From assembly GCA_023458215.1 (NCBI GenBank), contig JAEXAJ010000040.1, positions 1-26,590 of the forward strand: 26,590 nucleotides of DNA, in the 5' to 3' direction. This document shows, piece after piece, positions 24,481 to 26,590 of this stretch; position 1 is the first letter of the stretch, and each line of letters opens with the position of its first letter. The notes below the pieces were generated by a model. The model saw only the letters and a list, made by a program, of their open reading frames with translations, did not search any database and was not told the origin of the DNA. The DNA comes from Bacteroidota bacterium (GTDB taxonomy: Bacteria > Bacteroidota > Bacteroidia > Bacteroidales > Bacteroidaceae). The translations under genes and the position numbers were made by a program.

Positions 24481-25167
24481 ATGAAGAGAGTATTATTTAT
24501 TCTTCTAGCAGTATTTTTTATTCAAGGAATATGCTATGCCCAAGCTAAAAGTAACAAAACAACAAGTGTTAAGCCAGAGTCAGAGATGGTGAAAGAAAAG
24601 GCTGAAAAATGGTTTAAAGAAGTTTATGTAGACGAGTTTTTTAAAGATCCCTATTCTTATAGATTAATGGGGCTGAAAGCGCTCCCAATATCTGTTAAAG
24701 AAATGCTATTAAATGAGTTAGCCATTATGCAGAATGATATTGATACATGTTCTGTATCTGACGGAGAAAGAAATAGTCAAACTCAAGAGGAATGTATGGC
24801 AAAGTATGAAGAATCACTACAAAATATCGAAAAGGAGCAAGAATTTATTGATCAAGGAATTGATGTAGACTATCATACCAAAAGAAAAGCAGTTTTTCAG
24901 AAATTTGGTCCTCGATATTTGGATTTGGCAAAACGAATTGCAATTTATTTATTAGCTGTTGAAGAAAAAAGCAAAGTAGAATCATTGATTCAAAATCTAA
25001 CCGAAGAACAAGCCAATAGATTGGCATTTTATGATATCAGGTTAGATTGCTATTCCAAAAACTCCTTAGGTAATGAAGTCTTAGGCAGATTTTCTTTTCC
25101 TTTTACTATAAATGGACCTTTGGGTAACAATAATGGTATCGATAAAGTTAAGCAATTGAACGAATAG
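24481..25167 (+). CDS. Secreted protein of unknown function
   Basis: A 228-residue protein with a signal peptide (MKRVLFILLAVFFIQGICYA before QAKS). The mature part is helical and charged; a conserved-looking segment is WFKEVYVDEFFKDPYSYRLMGLKALP near 43, and the C-terminus is YDIRLDCYSKNSLGNEVLGRFSFP near 190. There are few cysteines (three in the mature part). I do not recognise a family. It begins 63 bases after the AAA+ gene on the same strand and is probably cotranscribed, suggesting that the two work together across the inner membrane. The gene is AT-rich like its neighbours. Confidence 0.75.
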   Translation: MKRVLFILLAVFFIQGICYAQAKSNKTTSVKPESEMVKEKAEKWFKEVYVDEFFKDPYSYRLMGLKALPISVKEMLLNELAIMQNDIDTCSVSDGERNSQTQEECMAKYEESLQNIEKEQEFIDQGIDVDYHTKRKAVFQKFGPRYLDLAKRIAIYLLAVEEKSKVESLIQNLTEEQANRLAFYDIRLDCYSKNSLGNEVLGRFSFPFTINGPLGNNNGIDKVKQLNE

Positions 25168-25218
25168 GATAAACTTGATTTATTTGAACTTTTGTAAGGT
25201 TGATCTATTTACTGACAA

Positions 25219-25254
25219 ATCCGATTTGCTTTATCTTAGAAGCTAATCGGATTT
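25219..25254. terminator. Inverted repeat between convergent secreted-protein genes
   Basis: AAATCCGATT near 25217-25226 pairs with AATCGGATTT near 25245-25254 between the two convergent genes. Ten-base stem, about an 18-base loop, no strong U-tract; a likely shared transcript end. Confidence 0.55.
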
Positions 25255-25303
25255 GCAAAATCATCAATAGTATATTTAAAATCTGACTTATTAACAGACT
25301 CAA

Positions 25304-25828
25304 TTAAAAATCATCATTAGTATTAATATACTTATTATACTGATTCATGATTTCGGAGAATTCTTTGTCTAAATCTTGCATCATTACTATTGCTTTTTTC
25401 TTTGAAATACCTTTTCCCAAGCTTTTTGTATCAGGAGCATTTTCACCAGTAAAATAAGGTATTAAAGGAATATCATGTTCTGTTCCTAACCCAATTTGTT
25501 TGGCAGATAGACATCGAATATCATAAAATTCAACTTTGTATTTATTGTCTTTGAATCTGAATTTAGTGAGATACTCATAGTTGTAAACACACTTAAGTCC
25601 CATTCCTACATTGATGGAAAACTCCTTTTCTGTTTTTACTTGTATGATGCCACCGTCTTTATCTTCATTCTGAATTGACCATTTGGGATTATTCCATTTA
25701 TCTGTAATAAACATTTTTGTTTTTGTGAAAAGTTCATCTTTACTCATCTGAACTTCTTTAGTCTCTTCAATTTGGGCATACAATGCAAATGGTAACATTG
25801 CAAAAAGTAATAGTAAAATTCTTCTCAT
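25304..25828 (-). CDS. Secreted DUF4468-like (TBP-fold) protein
   Basis: A 174-residue secreted protein with signal peptide MRRILLLLFAMLPFALYA before QIEE. The mature part follows the pattern of Bacteroides DUF4468 proteins with a TBP-like fold: MSKDELFTKTKMFITDKWNNPK near 28, then SIQNEDKDGGIIQVKTEKEF near 51, alternating beta strands with YEYLTKFRFKDNKYKVEFYDI near 84, and a helical tail ending near the C-terminus. Its biochemical role is unknown. It is convergent with the upstream secreted protein. The 136-base intergenic space between them holds an AATCCGATT/AATCGGATT inverted repeat near 25219 that may end both transcripts. Confidence 0.75.
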   Translation of the reverse strand: MRRILLLLFAMLPFALYAQIEETKEVQMSKDELFTKTKMFITDKWNNPKWSIQNEDKDGGIIQVKTEKEFSINVGMGLKCVYNYEYLTKFRFKDNKYKVEFYDIRCLSAKQIGLGTEHDIPLIPYFTGENAPDTKSLGKGISKKKAIVMMQDLDKEFSEIMNQYNKYINTNDDF

Positions 25829-25999
25829 AAATTTGTGTTTTTAGATTAATTATACTGCAAATGAACAAATAATAATCAATATAATCAAGTGTGTTTCAAA
25901 TTATGTGAGTGGATTAATTACTCTTGGTAGGTGCTTCTACTGTATGGAGCTAATTTATTCCATAAAGATATCCTTATCCGCTCCGCTGCTTTTGAATAT

Positions 26000-26030
26000 T
26001 AGGATCTCCGGATCCGCCTCATTCTTTTTC
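26000..26030. repeat. 31-bp palindrome-bearing repeat, right copy
   Basis: Starts TAGGATCTCCGGATCC; the core GGATC-N4-GATCC (26002-26015) is palindromic. It matches the copy at 22540-22570 in 26 of 31 positions. It lies 56 bases before the transposase remnant, the position expected of a REP-type element next to its transposase. The rest of 25829-26085 shows no gene. Confidence 0.75.
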
Positions 26031-26085
26031 TCTCATCTGATAGGTAGTTCTTCTTAATGGAATTTGTTGCTGCTTGTTTGCCTAA

Positions 26086-26590
26086 AGAGTAAATGATGAA
26101 CTGTATTTTGTCACTTCTACTGTAGTCGATTGGATTGATATCTTTACCCGTCCCAAATATAAACATATTGTACTGGAGTCTTTGACTTATAGCCAAGAAC
26201 ATAAAGGACTTAGAATATATGCTTGGGTGCTGATGAGTAATCATTTGCACATGATTGTAAGTTCGGGAAGCAAGTGTTCTCTATCTGATATTCTTCGGGA
26301 CTTTAAGAAGTTTACTAGTAGGCGAATCTTATCCGAACTTGAAATAGATCCTCATGAGAGTCGTCGTGAATGGATGCTAGACCGTTTCCGATTTGCAGGT
26401 AATAATGATAAAAAAATAACTAATTATCGTTTTTGGTAGGAAGGTAATCATGCTGAGTTAATCTATTTGTATGATTTCTATATACAGAAGTTGAACTATA
26501 TTCATCTTAATCCGGTACGGCAAGAAATCGTTAACCGCCCTGAAGATTATCTTTATAGTTCTGCTGTGAACTATGCGGGAGGAGAAGGGG
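26086..26590 (+). pseudogene. IS200-like / REP-associated (Y1) transposase, broken
   Basis: The frame from 26086 to the window end encodes a Y1-type transposase: YFVTSTVVDWIDIFTR near the start, AWVLMSNHLHMIV with the HUH metal motif (His-Leu-His), the region KFTSRRIL, then NYRFW, a TAG stop (26437-26439), and in the same frame EGNHAELIYLYDFYIQK and LNYIHLNPVRQEIV. The stop replaces a position usually occupied by Gln, consistent with CAG to TAG. The frame also lacks a good start: an in-frame TAA lies at 26083, and the only early starts are out of frame or an internal TTG. The catalytic Tyr region is partly downstream of the stop, so it is probably inactive. The 3' end runs off the window. Confidence 0.85.

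Noticed and set aside
25999..26250. Minus-strand frame (83 codons) over the transposase start
   Set aside because: Antisense to a region with clear Y1 transposase similarity on the plus strand.

Overview
The window looks like a chromosomal segment of a gut Bacteroides or close relative. The protein families are typical of the genus (surface GH29 fucosidase, YdjC-like deacetylase, a TBP-fold DUF4468-type secreted protein, a rhamnose operon with its own AraC regulator). At least seven promoters read as the Bacteroidota -7 element TAnnTTTG, and Shine-Dalgarno sequences are mostly absent. Species cannot be named from sequence alone.

Layout. (1) 48-3848, plus strand: acetate/ATP genes pta and ackA, a strong terminator, then a secreted alkaline phosphatase. 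(2) 3944-8307, minus strand: a glycosyltransferase and radC, then a separately promoted MIP18-family Fe-S gene, lpxH and a YdjC-like deacetylase, then a small acidic protein. (3) 8591-10483, minus strand: a lipoprotein GH29 alpha-L-fucosidase. (4) 10782-16646, plus strand: rhamnose catabolism (kinase, isomerase, permease, aldolase), a long inverted repeat, and an AraC-family regulator. (5) 16749-17666, minus strand: a periplasmic TolB-like beta-propeller protein.

(6) 17707-22542 is a small phage-derived island and the most interesting part. A self-cleaving S24 repressor is transcribed leftward from a symmetric divergent promoter with two near-identical 19-bp operators spaced three helical turns apart. 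The rightward promoter reads into two paralogous proteins resembling phage tail-tube proteins, a 66-aa partner, a protein placed like a tail-assembly chaperone, and, after a 570-bp gene-free stretch where a tape measure gene would be expected, two small membrane/coiled-coil proteins like those of Bacteroides prophage lysis modules. No integrase, capsid, terminase, tape-measure, baseplate or replication genes are visible. Each tail-tube-like gene is preceded by the same 66-bp non-coding element, which is more conserved between copies (61/66) than the synonymous sites of the genes themselves. This suggests that both the proteins and the leader element are under selection. The gap carries a degenerate 22-bp-period repeat array.

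(7) 22750-25828: an AT-rich block with a membrane-anchored TerB-like/CbxX-type AAA+ ATPase, a secreted protein of unknown function, and a convergent DUF4468-like secreted protein. It is bracketed by two copies of a 31-bp palindromic repeat (22540 and 26000). (8) From 26086 to the window end is an IS200-like/REP-associated (Y1) transposase broken by a TAG codon and lacking a start. No tRNA, rRNA or CRISPR array was seen.
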